Part shown: positions 7,204 through 16,314 of the stretch, piece after piece
Layout of the letters: each line of letters opens with the position of its first letter
Position numbering within the stretch: position 1 is the stretch's first letter
NCBI GenBank assembly: GCA_963703085.1
Contig: OY969789.1
Coordinates: 3,472,001-3,536,000, forward strand
Length of the DNA stretch: 64,000 bases
Direction: 5' to 3'
From: DATAEG01 sp963703085
GTDB taxonomy: Bacteria > Actinomycetota > Actinomycetes > Mycobacteriales > Jatrophihabitantaceae
Position numbers and translations under genes: made by a program
Notes under the pieces: model-generated
What the model was told of the DNA's origin: nothing
Databases searched by the model: none
Seen by the model: the letters and a program-made list of their open reading frames with translations, nothing else

Positions 7204-9473
7204 ACGCCGTCATCCGGTCGGAGTGGTTCAAGCGGCTGATCGGTTGCTTGGCCGGGTCGCTCGTCCTCGCCTTGATGTGGGGGCCCCAAGAAGGCAGCCA
7301 GACCGACTACGGCTACGCCTTCCGCAAGGCCATCTTCGGGCCCCGCGTCGTGGTCTTCCTGGCTCTCGGTGTGGTGATCTTCCTCGCCATCACCTATTGG
7401 CCCAAGGTGGTGCCGTACCTGACCCGGCCCGGTGTATGGCCGCTCGTCTCCGGTGCGCTGACGGTGATCGCCTCCTATCTGCTGATGCACTGGTTCGACG
7501 GGGCCCCCAATCCGAAGTTCCCCGGCGTGGCCAGCGCCGTGTCCGACACCGGCGGGTTGTCGTGGCTCACGACCGCCTATTTCGGCTGGTTGCACTGGGC
7601 ATTGTTTGTGGTGGCGTTTCTCGGGGTGGCCGTGGCCATCGTTCGAGACCTTCCGAAGCTGGCCTGGATAGGCGCAGCAGTTGCGGTCGTGGGTGCGGTG
7701 CTGAGCTACACGTCGCACCATGAGCTGGTTCCGCTGGCGAAGCCGACGGATCACTCGCTCGGCTTCGGCGTCGCTGTCGTGGGCTATCTGGTGATCGCAT
7801 TCGCCGGCGCGATCGTCGCACTCACCCACGAGCAGACCGCACGATCCAAGGCCTTCGCCAATAAGGTGCTCGGCTGGCGTCCGGGCATGCCCCTGATCGT
7901 GTTGGGCACGGTGCTCGGCATCATCGGTCTGTGGCGGGCGATCTGGTTCTCGCCGATCAATCTCAACACCGATCTGAGCGCGACCAAGACCGCATTCAGC
8001 GCAGAGGACGTCACGTCGCTGACGACGCAGTACCTCTCCTGGCTGGCCTGGGCCCTGTTCGCCGTCGGGGTGATCGGCGGAGCAGCCGCGTGTTACTTCC
8101 GGGTGCGAATCGGTGCCTGGGCCGTGACGGCCGTCGGCATCGTTGCCGCGCTGCTCACCATCATCACGATGTACGACATCAGCAAAACGGCGGCTGCGCA
8201 GAAGTTCGACGGCATCAAGACGCCGTGGCAGGACCTCGGCACCGGGGGCTGGATCACCGCGGCGGCGTTCTTCCTCATCGGCGCGGGCGGCTTCATCGCG
8301 GCCACGACCCGGACCGACGCCCCGATCGGTGGGGTCGTGACAACGGACGAGAGCGGCCGGCAGACCACCATCATCTCCTCGGCCGGGTCGACGTTCTTGA
8401 GCGCGCCAGGCGCGTCCCGCGGCCTGATCATGGTGGCCATCGCGGTGGCACTGTTCTACCCGCCGACAGCGACGTCGTTCTGGCAGTCGGTGCTGGTCAG
8501 CGAGATCGGCATCTACGTGCTGCTGGCTATCGGGCTCAACGTCGTGGTCGGCTGGGCAGGCCTGCTGGATCTGGGTTTCATAGCGTTCTATGCGATCGGT
8601 TCTTACACGACGGCGTACCTCACCGGGTCGTTGCCGATCGATCCACCGTCGTGGCTGCAGATGAGCCCGTTACTGGCAATCCCGTTCGCGATCGTTATCT
8701 GCCTCATCGCGGGTCTGGTGCTCGGCGCGCCCACCCTGCGGCTACGCGGGGACTATTTGGCCATCGTCACCCTCGGCTTCGGCGAGATCATCCGCATCGT
8801 CGCGAACAACTCCGATGGGGTCACCAACGGCAGCCGGGGGACCGCGGTCGACCCGCCACGGGGTGTGCACAATGTGCCGAACCCGTCGGTCCACCTCGGC
8901 CCGATCAACATCACCTGGGGCCTGAACCAGTTGCAGTACTGGTATCTGCTTCTGGTGCTGATCGTGGTCGTCCTGTTGCTCTTCCGGCGCTTGGAGAATT
9001 CCCGGCTGGGCCGCTCCTGGGCGGCGATCCGGGAGGACGAGGTGGCCGCCGAGGCCACCGGCATCAACACCTTCCGGGTCAAACTCCTGGCCTTCGCGAT
9101 CGGTGCGTCCACCTCGGGCATCGCCGGAGTCTTCTTCGCCAGCCAGATCGGTTTCATCACGCCGGACAACTTCGTGCTGAACAACTCGATCCTCGTCGTC
9201 GCGTACGTCGTATTCGGCGGGATGGGCTCGCTGCCCGGAGCCATCGCCGGCGCCGCCTTGCTCACCTGGCTGCCGGAGTTCCTGAAGGACCAGGTGCCGC
9301 AACCGGACCGGCAGATGTGGATCGGCGCACTGGTGCTGCTGATGATGATCTTCCGGCCCGGCGGCCTGATTCCGGCCCGCCGCAGGCAAGCCGAGCTGCA
9401 CGGCCTCGATACGACGCCGAACGAGGAGACGTCGGCGGTACCAGCCAGTGAGGGGATGGGGGCCGGCCGATGA
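7200..9473 (+). CDS. livM: Branched-chain amino acid ABC transporter permease LivM with long N-terminal membrane extension
   Basis: 757 aa, about twice the usual LivM length. The canonical LivM domain occupies roughly residues 405-735: IGIYVLLAIGLNVVVGWAGL, LRLRGDYLAIVTLGFGEI, and the coupling loop RLGRSWAAIREDEVAAEATGIN. The first 400 residues form about nine or ten extra hydrophobic segments. Two parts of that extension look like a duplication: WLTTAYFGWLHWALFVVAFL (about 121-140) and SLTTQYLSWLAWALFAVGVI (about 274-293), each followed by similar helices. The role of the extension is unknown. ATGA overlaps couple it to both livH and livG. Confidence 0.93.
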   Translation: MNAVIRSEWFKRLIGCLAGSLVLALMWGPQEGSQTDYGYAFRKAIFGPRVVVFLALGVVIFLAITYWPKVVPYLTRPGVWPLVSGALTVIASYLLMHWFDGAPNPKFPGVASAVSDTGGLSWLTTAYFGWLHWALFVVAFLGVAVAIVRDLPKLAWIGAAVAVVGAVLSYTSHHELVPLAKPTDHSLGFGVAVVGYLVIAFAGAIVALTHEQTARSKAFANKVLGWRPGMPLIVLGTVLGIIGLWRAIWFSPINLNTDLSATKTAFSAEDVTSLTTQYLSWLAWALFAVGVIGGAAACYFRVRIGAWAVTAVGIVAALLTIITMYDISKTAAAQKFDGIKTPWQDLGTGGWITAAAFFLIGAGGFIAATTRTDAPIGGVVTTDESGRQTTIISSAGSTFLSAPGASRGLIMVAIAVALFYPPTATSFWQSVLVSEIGIYVLLAIGLNVVVGWAGLLDLGFIAFYAIGSYTTAYLTGSLPIDPPSWLQMSPLLAIPFAIVICLIAGLVLGAPTLRLRGDYLAIVTLGFGEIIRIVANNSDGVTNGSRGTAVDPPRGVHNVPNPSVHLGPINITWGLNQLQYWYLLLVLIVVVLLLFRRLENSRLGRSWAAIREDEVAAEATGINTFRVKLLAFAIGASTSGIAGVFFASQIGFITPDNFVLNNSILVVAYVVFGGMGSLPGAIAGAALLTWLPEFLKDQVPQPDRQMWIGALVLLMMIFRPGGLIPARRRQAELHGLDTTPNEETSAVPASEGMGAGR

Positions 9474-10379
9474 CCAGCACCGACACACAGCTCGAGACCG
9501 CGCCACCGCATGCCGACGACCTGGTGTTCGACGTCCAGCACGTCACGCTGCGCTTCGGCGGCGTGGTGAGCCTGAACGACGTCTCGCTCACCATGCACCG
9601 CGGCGAGATCCTGGCCGTGATCGGGCCCAACGGCGCCGGCAAGACCTCGCTGTTCAACTCGCTGACCGGCGTCTACACCCCGCAGGAGGGCAGCATCACG
9701 GTGGCCGCCCGGGTCGGGGACAAGCCCACCAGCGTGCTCGGCAAGAAGACCCACGTCGTCAACCACCTCGGGGTGGCCCGCACGTTCCAGAACATCAGGC
9801 TGTTCCCAGCGCTGACCGCGCTGGAGAACGTCAAGATCGGTATCGAGACCCGGCAACGGTCCGGGCCGATCGCCTCGATGCTGGGCATGCCCTGGCAGCG
9901 CCGGGAGGACCGGGAGAGCACTGCCGCGGCCTATGCGTTGATGAAGGACGTCGGATTGGCCGCCCGGGCGAACGAGCTGGCCGGGTCGCTTGCCTACGGC
10001 GAGCAGCGCCGGTTGGAGATCGCCCGGGCGCTCGGCACCGACCCCGGCGTGATCCTGCTCGATGAGCCTGCGGCCGGAACGAATCCGGTCGAGAAGCGCG
10101 AGCTGGCCCTGTTGATCCAACGGATCAACTGCCGAACGCGGCATCAGCATCCTGTTGATCGAGCACGACATGAAGTTGGTGATGTCCGTCGCGCACCGGA
10201 TCATCGTGTTGAACTTCGGCGAGAAGATTGCCGAGGGCTCGCCGAGCGCCATCCAGCGCGATCCCGCGGTGATCGCGGCTTATCTCGGTACGTCCGCCGA
10301 TGAGGTGGTCCAGCAGGGCGCGCCGCAGGGCGAAGTGCACCTGATCGACCTGCACCTGGATGACGAGGAGCCGGCATGA
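9470..10379 (+). pseudogene. livG: LivG, ABC transporter ATP-binding protein, interrupted by a one-base insertion
   Basis: First ATPase of the Liv transporter. The frame from 9470 encodes Walker A GPNGAGKTS (52-60), the Q-loop region ARTFQNIRLFP, signature AYGEQRRLEIARAL and Walker B VILLDEPAAGTNP. After QRIN (about 10127-10129) it loses similarity and ends at 10303. Removing the T at 10130 restores AERGISILLIEHDMKLVMSV, including the H-switch histidine, and carries the frame to a stop at 10379 that overlaps livF by 4 nt. The restored protein would be about 302 aa. As read, the 277-aa product lacks the H-loop and would not hydrolyse ATP normally. A sequencing error or a real frameshift are both possible. 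Confidence 0.9.
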
Positions 10380-11092
10380 GCCTGCTGGAGATCGAGAACC
10401 TCGAGGTCAGCTACGGCACGATCCGCGCCATCAAGGGGATCACCTTCCACGTCGACGAGGGCGAGATCGTGGCGCTGCTGGGTGCGAACGGCGCCGGCAA
10501 GACGACCACCCAGAAGACCGTGTCCGGGATGTTGCGCCCATCCGGCGGCGGGATCACCTTCGACGGTGAGCGGATCGACGGGATCCCCGCGCACGCCCTG
10601 ATCTCACGAGGTATCTGCCACGTGCCCGAGGGCCGTCGGGTGTTCCCGCGGATGACGGTGCGGGAGAACCTGGAGATGGGTGCCTTCCGGTTCAAGCGTC
10701 CCGACCAGGACGTGCTGCGGCAGGTCATGGAGATGTTCCCCCGGTTGGCCGAACGCATCGAGCAACATGCCGGCACGCTGTCCGGCGGTGAGCAACAGAT
10801 GCTCGCGATCGGCCGGGCATTGATGGGCAAACCGCGACTGCTGCTGTTGGACGAACCGTCGATGGGCCTGGCGCCGTTGGTCGTTGCCCAGATCTTCCAG
10901 ATCGTCCGCGAGATCAATCAGGCCGGCGTCACCGTGCTGCTCGTCGAGCAGAACGCCGCGCAAGCCCTCAGTCTCGCTGACCGCGGCTATGTCCTGGAAA
11001 CCGGCGAGCTGGTCCTCGACGGCACCGGCGCCGAACTGCTGGCCGACGACCGGATCCGGGCGGCGTATCTCGGCGAAGAGATCGCCGGCTGA
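10376..11092 (+). CDS. livF: Branched-chain amino acid ABC transporter ATP-binding protein LivF
   Basis: Second ATPase of the Liv transporter, 238 aa, the normal LivF length. It has Walker A GANGAGKTT (36-44), the LivF-typical GICHVPEGRRVFPRMTVRENL segment, signature LSGGEQQMLAIGRAL, Walker B LLLLDEPSMGLAP and H-switch-region TVLLVEQNA, where LivF has Gln in place of His. The start overlaps the end of the restored livG frame by ATGA, which supports the livG reconstruction. Last gene of livJHMGF. Confidence 0.95.
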   Translation: MSLLEIENLEVSYGTIRAIKGITFHVDEGEIVALLGANGAGKTTTQKTVSGMLRPSGGGITFDGERIDGIPAHALISRGICHVPEGRRVFPRMTVRENLEMGAFRFKRPDQDVLRQVMEMFPRLAERIEQHAGTLSGGEQQMLAIGRALMGKPRLLLLDEPSMGLAPLVVAQIFQIVREINQAGVTVLLVEQNAAQALSLADRGYVLETGELVLDGTGAELLADDRIRAAYLGEEIAG

Positions 11093-11228
11093 GCCACTCT
11101 GCGAAGGCGGAGGGCTTGCCGTCGTACCCAGGGGTGCGAGTAGCGTCTGGCCCCAGCGTCTCGGGCACACGGGGTTGCCGCCTCGCTGGTGGTCCGTGGG
11201 CATCGCTTTCCACGTAGGAGGATTGCTC

Positions 11229-11792
11229 ATGCGCGGCGTCGTCCAAGTGCGACATGCGGGGATCGACGACGTCGCTGCCTTGGCCAAACTCACCGAGGAC
11301 AGCAGCGCGGGACACAGTCGCGGGCGCGCGGACAGCCCCGCTGATCGCGAGCAACGCTTCGAGCAGCTACTGGACGACAGTCATCGGGTGATGCTCGTGG
11401 CCATCGAGGCGGACGGCGAGGTCGTCGGACTGCTGGTGGCCACCACCGAGGAGATCGGCGCGCTGAATCCGGTTCCGGCGCTGACCGTCAGCACGCTCAT
11501 CGTGTCGCCCAGCAGTCGCCGCCGCGGCGTCGGTCGCGCACTGCTAGCCGGTGCCGTCGACGAGGCCGAGGAGCGCGGGATCGACTCGCTCATCGCGTCG
11601 GTGTCCGGCACCGACCGCGACGCCAACCGCTACCTGGCCCGGCTTGGCTTCGCGCCGCTGGTGGTGCGCCGGATTGCGACGACGTCGATGTTGCGGCGCA
11701 CGCTGGGGATGGGCGATGTTGTCGGTCGTTCGGCCCGCCGCCGGGTCCGCGGCCGGGCGGGTATGACGATCCGCGCGCTCAGCCGTCACTGA
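11229..11792 (+). CDS. GNAT-family N-acetyltransferase
   Basis: 187-aa acetyl-CoA-dependent acyltransferase of the GNAT fold. The core holds beta-4 LTVSTLIVSPSSRRRGVGRALL with the pyrophosphate-binding R/Q-x-x-G-x-G/A motif as RRRGVGRAL (about 97-105). It is followed by the NRYLARLGFAPL helix-strand typical of the C-terminus, then a basic tail (RRRVRGRAG). The ATG at 11229 has a strong Shine-Dalgarno AGGAGG at 11216-11221 and beats the longer read-through frame. Substrate unknown. It lies between livF and polA, 45 nt before the latter. Confidence 0.85.
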   Translation: MRGVVQVRHAGIDDVAALAKLTEDSSAGHSRGRADSPADREQRFEQLLDDSHRVMLVAIEADGEVVGLLVATTEEIGALNPVPALTVSTLIVSPSSRRRGVGRALLAGAVDEAEERGIDSLIASVSGTDRDANRYLARLGFAPLVVRRIATTSMLRRTLGMGDVVGRSARRRVRGRAGMTIRALSRH

Positions 11793-11837
11793 TCACCCCG
11801 CTGGAACTGTCGGCAGCCGCCCCTAGACTCGGCCTTG

Positions 11838-14552
11838 ATGACTGAGTCGATCGTTGCCGAGGCAGCCGAATCCACCCCTGTCCGCCTGTTGCTGCTGGAC
11901 GGACACTCGCTGGCCTACCGGGCGTTCTTCGCCCTTCCGGTGGAGAACTTCTCCACGACGACCGGCCAGCCGACCAATGCCGTCTACGGGTTCACGTCGA
12001 TGCTCATCAACCTGCTGCGCGACGAGGAGCCCACCCATCTCGCCGTCGCGTTCGACGTCTCCCGCAAGACCTTCCGATCCGAGGCGTACGCGGAGTACAA
12101 GGCCGGCCGGTCGGAGACACCGCACGACTTCCGCGGGCAGGTCTCGTTGATCCGGGAGGTACTCGACGCTCTGCGCATCCCGTCGCTGGCGGTGGAGAAC
12201 TACGAGGCCGACGACGTGATCGCCACCATCGCCAGCGACGCAGTGGCTCGCGACGCGCAGGTGCTGATCTGTACCGGCGATCGCGACGCATTGCAGCTGG
12301 TGAATACGCAAACCACGGTGCTGTACCCCCGGCGCGGCGTCAGCGACATGACCCGGTTCACCCCGGCGGCGGTCGAGGAGAAGTACGGGCTCACCCCGGC
12401 GCAGTACCCGGACTTCGCAGCGCTGCGCGGCGACCCGTCGGACAACCTGCCCGGCATCCCGAGCGTCGGCGAGAAGACGGCCGCCAAATGGATCCGCGAG
12501 TACGGCTCACTCGACGAACTGGTCGCCCGGGTCGACACGGTCAAGGGCAAGGTCGGCGACGCGCTGCGCGAAAACCTGGGCAACGTGCTGCGCAACCGGC
12601 AACTCACCGAGCTGGTTCGCGATGTGCCGGTGGAATACTCCCTCGCCCAGCTGGAGCGGGTGGCCTGGGATCGCGACGCGGTGCACAAGTTGTTCGACAA
12701 CCTGCAGTTCCGGGTGCTGCGCGACCGGCTGTTCGAGACGCTCACCGCAGCCGGCCCGGAGGCGCAGGGCAGCGTCGAGGTCAACAGCGCGCGGTTGCGT
12801 GCGGGCGAGGTGGCCGATTGGCTCGCCGCGCACGTCTCCGGCCCGGGCCGCACCGGTGTCTCGTTCCGGGGAGCCTGGGGGCGTGGCACCGGTGCACTCA
12901 CCGGGATCGCACTGGCCCGCGGCGGAACCGCCGCCTACATCGACACCACGGCGCTCGGTGCGGATGACGAGAAGGCGCTGGCCGATTGGCTTGCCGACCC
13001 GCAACAGCCCAAGGCGTTGCACGACGTGAAGGGTCCGCTGCTGGCACTGCGGCAACGCGGTTGGGAACTCAACGGCGTCAGCAGTGACACCCAGCTCGCC
13101 GCGTACCTCGCCCTGCCCGGTCAGCGGTCCTTCGACCTGGCCGACCTCGCATTGCGGTATCTGCACCTGGAGCTCAAGCAGCCAGGAGAGCAGCCCGACG
13201 GCCAGCTCACCCTGTACGGCGGCGCGGACGAAGCCGACGATGCGATCGCGGACGCAGAGTCGGTCCGGGCGGCGGCGATCCTCGATCTGGCTGATGCCCT
13301 GGACACCGACCTCGAGGCGCGCGGGGCGACCCGGTTGCTCACCGAGATGGAATTGCCGCTCACCGTGGTGCTGGCCGACATGGAGGCCGTCGGCATCGCG
13401 GTGGACACCGACCACCTCAGTGGCCTGCGCTCCGAACTGGGTGCGGCGGTGAAGGGCGTCGAGGGTGAGGCGCATCAGCTGGTCGGCCGCGAGTTCAACC
13501 TCGGCTCGCCGAAACAGCTGCAGGTGATCCTCTTCGAGGAGATGGGCCTGCCGAAGACCAAGCGCACCAAGACCGGCTACACGACCGATGCCGATTCGCT
13601 GGCGTCGCTGTACGAGCGCACCGGGAACCCGCTGCTGGAGATGTTGCTGCGCCATCGTGAGGTGGCCCGGCTCAAGACCGTCGTCGACTCGCTGTTACCG
13701 ATGGTCGACGATGTGGGCCGCATCCACACGACCTTCAACCAGACGATCGCGGCAACCGGCCGGCTTTCGTCGGTGGACCCGAACCTGCAGAACATCCCGG
13801 TGCGCACCGCCGAAGGCCGGCGCATCCGGCAGGCGTTCATGGTCGGGCCCGGGTTCGAGTCGCTGATGACGGCGGACTACAGCCAGATCGAGATGCGCAT
13901 CATGGCGCACCTGTCCCGCGATGCAGGTCTGATCGAGGCATTCACCACCGGAGAGGACCTGCACACCTTCGTCGCGTCGCGGGCGTTCGACCTGCCGCCG
14001 GAATCGATCGACGCGGAACTGCGGCGCCGGGTGAAGGCGATGTCCTACGGGCTGGCCTACGGCCTGTCCGCGTACGGACTGGCCCAGCAGCTGAAGATCA
14101 CGCCCGAGGAAGCGCGCGGGCAGATGGATGCCTACTTCACCCGATTCGGCGGCGTACGCGACTACCTCAAGGGCATCGTCGAGCAAGCCCGCCAGGAGGG
14201 CTACACCGAGACGATCATGGGCCGGCGCCGGTACCTGCCGGATCTCACTAGCGACAACCGGCAGCGCCGGGAGATGGCCGAGCGGATGGCGCTCAACGCC
14301 CCGATCCAGGGCAGCGCGGCGGACATCATCAAGGTCGCGATGCTCAACGTGCATGCCGCCTTGCAGGAGTCCTCGCTGCGCTCGCACCTGCTGTTGCAGG
14401 TGCACGACGAATTGGTCCTGGAGATCGCCGCGGGGGAGCGCGAAGCGGTCGAGGCGCTGGTCCGCGAACACATGGGAAACGCCTACCCGCTCGACGTCAC
14501 CCTCGACGTGTCGGTCGGCGTCGGTCCCAACTGGGACGCCGCCGCCCACTGA
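11838..14552 (+). CDS. polA: DNA polymerase I
   Basis: 904-aa family A polymerase for Okazaki-fragment processing and repair. The N-terminal 5'-3' exonuclease (about 10-300) shows LLLLDGHSLAYRAFFAL, YEADDVIATIA and the helix-hairpin LRGDPSDNLPGIPSVGEKTA. The middle domain lacks the D-x-E pair of a 3'-5' proofreading site, as in mycobacterial PolA. The polymerase domain has motif A DYSQIEMRIMAHLS (Asp about 679), motif B RRRVKAMSYGLAYGLSAYG with a Tyr at the nucleotide-selecting position, and motif C VHDELVLE (855-862). ATG at 11838; a TTG one codon earlier is less likely. Confidence 0.97.
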   Translation: MTESIVAEAAESTPVRLLLLDGHSLAYRAFFALPVENFSTTTGQPTNAVYGFTSMLINLLRDEEPTHLAVAFDVSRKTFRSEAYAEYKAGRSETPHDFRGQVSLIREVLDALRIPSLAVENYEADDVIATIASDAVARDAQVLICTGDRDALQLVNTQTTVLYPRRGVSDMTRFTPAAVEEKYGLTPAQYPDFAALRGDPSDNLPGIPSVGEKTAAKWIREYGSLDELVARVDTVKGKVGDALRENLGNVLRNRQLTELVRDVPVEYSLAQLERVAWDRDAVHKLFDNLQFRVLRDRLFETLTAAGPEAQGSVEVNSARLRAGEVADWLAAHVSGPGRTGVSFRGAWGRGTGALTGIALARGGTAAYIDTTALGADDEKALADWLADPQQPKALHDVKGPLLALRQRGWELNGVSSDTQLAAYLALPGQRSFDLADLALRYLHLELKQPGEQPDGQLTLYGGADEADDAIADAESVRAAAILDLADALDTDLEARGATRLLTEMELPLTVVLADMEAVGIAVDTDHLSGLRSELGAAVKGVEGEAHQLVGREFNLGSPKQLQVILFEEMGLPKTKRTKTGYTTDADSLASLYERTGNPLLEMLLRHREVARLKTVVDSLLPMVDDVGRIHTTFNQTIAATGRLSSVDPNLQNIPVRTAEGRRIRQAFMVGPGFESLMTADYSQIEMRIMAHLSRDAGLIEAFTTGEDLHTFVASRAFDLPPESIDAELRRRVKAMSYGLAYGLSAYGLAQQLKITPEEARGQMDAYFTRFGGVRDYLKGIVEQARQEGYTETIMGRRRYLPDLTSDNRQRREMAERMALNAPIQGSAADIIKVAMLNVHAALQESSLRSHLLLQVHDELVLEIAAGEREAVEALVREHMGNAYPLDVTLDVSVGVGPNWDAAAH

Positions 14553-14612
14553 CGCTCACCCGTCCCCGGCCGAACCACCCTCGATGCGTGGGGGCTGCAC
14601 TATCGTGCAGGC

Positions 14613-15596
14613 GTGCCGGCCGCCAACGCGAACGAGGCGGAAGCGTCACGTCGCCGCTCTCGGTTGGTCTGGTTCGTCCGGGCGCTCGGGATCGTCATCG
14701 CCGCAGCAGCAATCGGGCTGTGTGCCCGGACATTGGTGCACTCCTGGGCCGAGGTGCGCGGAGCGCTCACCGCGGCGAACCCGGCTGACCTCCTGGCGGC
14801 ACTCGTCTTCAGCGCATTGGCCATGCTCGGGCTGGCGGTGCTGTGGTGGCGTTGCCTGTGTCTGTTCGATTCCCCCGCACGGCCGGTGGACGCGGTGGCC
14901 TGGTACTTCGGCGGCGAGCTCGGCAAGTACGTGCCCGGCGGCGTGTGGTCGGTGCTGGGACGCGGTGAGCTGGCCCGCCGTGGCGGTGGCATCAGCCGGG
15001 CGTCTGGATACGCGACCACTCTCATCGGCTACGGCACGATGGTGGTTGCCGCCGCCGGCACCTGCGGAGCGTTGGCACCGTTGGCGGCCAGCGGCCGCCA
15101 TGGTCTGCCCGGGGGCTGGTCCACGCTGGTGCTGTTGGTGCCGATCAGCGCGCTGCTCGTTCACCCGTACGTGCTGACTCGGACGTTCGCCCTTGTCCGA
15201 CGGGCGACCCGGCGACGAACGGACTTCGTCGCGCCACGGTGGCCGACGATGCTTCGACTTCTTGGCTGGTCGGTGCCGACCTGGGTGCTTCTCGGCGGTA
15301 CCGCAGTAGCGGTGACCGACGCGCTCGACCTGCATCAGCAACCGGCTCGGGTGGCGCTGGCGGCGATCGCCGCGTGGATCGTCGGGTTCCTGGCGGTACC
15401 TGTCCCGGCCGGCGTTGGCCTGCGGGAAATTCTCTTCGTCGTGCTGTGCGGCCTGCCCGCAGCGCCGGCGACCACGGTGGCGGTGGTGATGCGAGTGCTG
15501 CTCGTCCTGGTGGACGGGGTGGGCGGCGTGGCCGGCCTGTGGCACAGCATCCGAACCATCGATGCGGCACGGAAGGCATCAGATGAAGCGCGCTGA
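14613..15596 (+). CDS. UPF0104 / lysylphosphatidylglycerol-synthase-type integral membrane protein
   Basis: 327 aa with about eight membrane spans. The sequence YFGGELGKYVPGGVWSVLGRGELA (about 94-117) is the hallmark of the UPF0104/AglD2 membrane family, related to the flippase part of MprF. Late segments include VPVPAGVGLREILFVV. Such proteins often sit beside glycosyltransferases in envelope loci, where they may move lipid-linked sugars, but the substrate here is not known. GTG start; 60 bp after polA, and its end overlaps the next gene. Confidence 0.8.
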   Translation: MPAANANEAEASRRRSRLVWFVRALGIVIAAAAIGLCARTLVHSWAEVRGALTAANPADLLAALVFSALAMLGLAVLWWRCLCLFDSPARPVDAVAWYFGGELGKYVPGGVWSVLGRGELARRGGGISRASGYATTLIGYGTMVVAAAGTCGALAPLAASGRHGLPGGWSTLVLLVPISALLVHPYVLTRTFALVRRATRRRTDFVAPRWPTMLRLLGWSVPTWVLLGGTAVAVTDALDLHQQPARVALAAIAAWIVGFLAVPVPAGVGLREILFVVLCGLPAAPATTVAVVMRVLLVLVDGVGGVAGLWHSIRTIDAARKASDEAR

Positions 15597-16314
15597 TGCG
15601 CTGCGCTACGCCAAGGCCCGGTATGCGCAGTTGGCTTCCGGAACCGCCCACGTGCTTGATCGGATGGGTGCATCGCCGGGCCACGCACCTGGGGCGCCGC
15701 ACCGGGTCCGACATTGGGCGTACAGCCTGCGTCTGATTCACGACGCCGCCGGTCTCGCTGCTTTGGATATGCCGTGGTGGACCTATCGGGGCGCCGCTGC
15801 TGTCGATGAATGGATCGAACGTCATCCGCGCCCGGTGCGGGCGTTCGAGTACGGCTCCGGAGCGAGCACGGCATGGTTGGCCAGGCGCGTCGACGAGGTG
15901 CATTCGGCAGAGCACGATCGGGTGTTCGCGGCCAGCTTCGCGCCGGTGGTGGCCGGCTACGCCAACGTGCGGATGCACGTTGTCGCGCCGACACCCGCGG
16001 CGCATCCTCTGGTGGGATCGGCCAAAGCGGGCTACCACGGCCAGGACTTCTCCGACTATGTCGCCGCGATCGACGGCCTCGACGGTGATTTCGACCTGAT
16101 CGTGATCGATGGTCGGGCCCGGCAGGCGTGCCTGCGCGCGGCGCTGCGCAGGCTGAGTCCGGACGGGATCGTGGTGTTCGACGACAGCTGGCGCCGGCGG
16201 TATCGTCCGGCGATTGCGGCTGCAGACGTCCAGGAACACGCCTTCCGCGGGTTGACCCCGACGATGCCCTACCCGGGCCAGACCTCGGTGCTCAGGCCGG
16301 GACGTCGTCGGTAG
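15583..16314 (+). CDS. Class I SAM-dependent methyltransferase-like protein
   Basis: 243-aa predicted Rossmann-fold methyltransferase. The glycine-rich motif I equivalent is VRAFEYGSGASTAWLARRV (about 86-104), followed by EHDRVFAASFAPVV and FDLIVIDGRARQACLRAAL with an acidic post-motif residue, then DGIVVFDDSW. The substrate is unknown; the fold resembles methyltransferases from polysaccharide clusters. The ATG at 15583 overlaps the membrane protein's 3' end by 14 nt, implying co-translation. The 3' end overlaps the convergent GT2 gene by 23 nt. Confidence 0.75.
   Translation: MKRADALRYAKARYAQLASGTAHVLDRMGASPGHAPGAPHRVRHWAYSLRLIHDAAGLAALDMPWWTYRGAAAVDEWIERHPRPVRAFEYGSGASTAWLARRVDEVHSAEHDRVFAASFAPVVAGYANVRMHVVAPTPAAHPLVGSAKAGYHGQDFSDYVAAIDGLDGDFDLIVIDGRARQACLRAALRRLSPDGIVVFDDSWRRRYRPAIAAADVQEHAFRGLTPTMPYPGQTSVLRPGRRR

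Noticed and set aside
8753..10252. 499-aa minus-strand frame across livM and livG
   Set aside because: Antisense of two strongly supported genes, with no domain.
10884..11228. Upstream extension of the GNAT gene into livF
   Set aside because: It is the out-of-frame reading of livF; AGGAGG before the ATG at 11229 decides the start.
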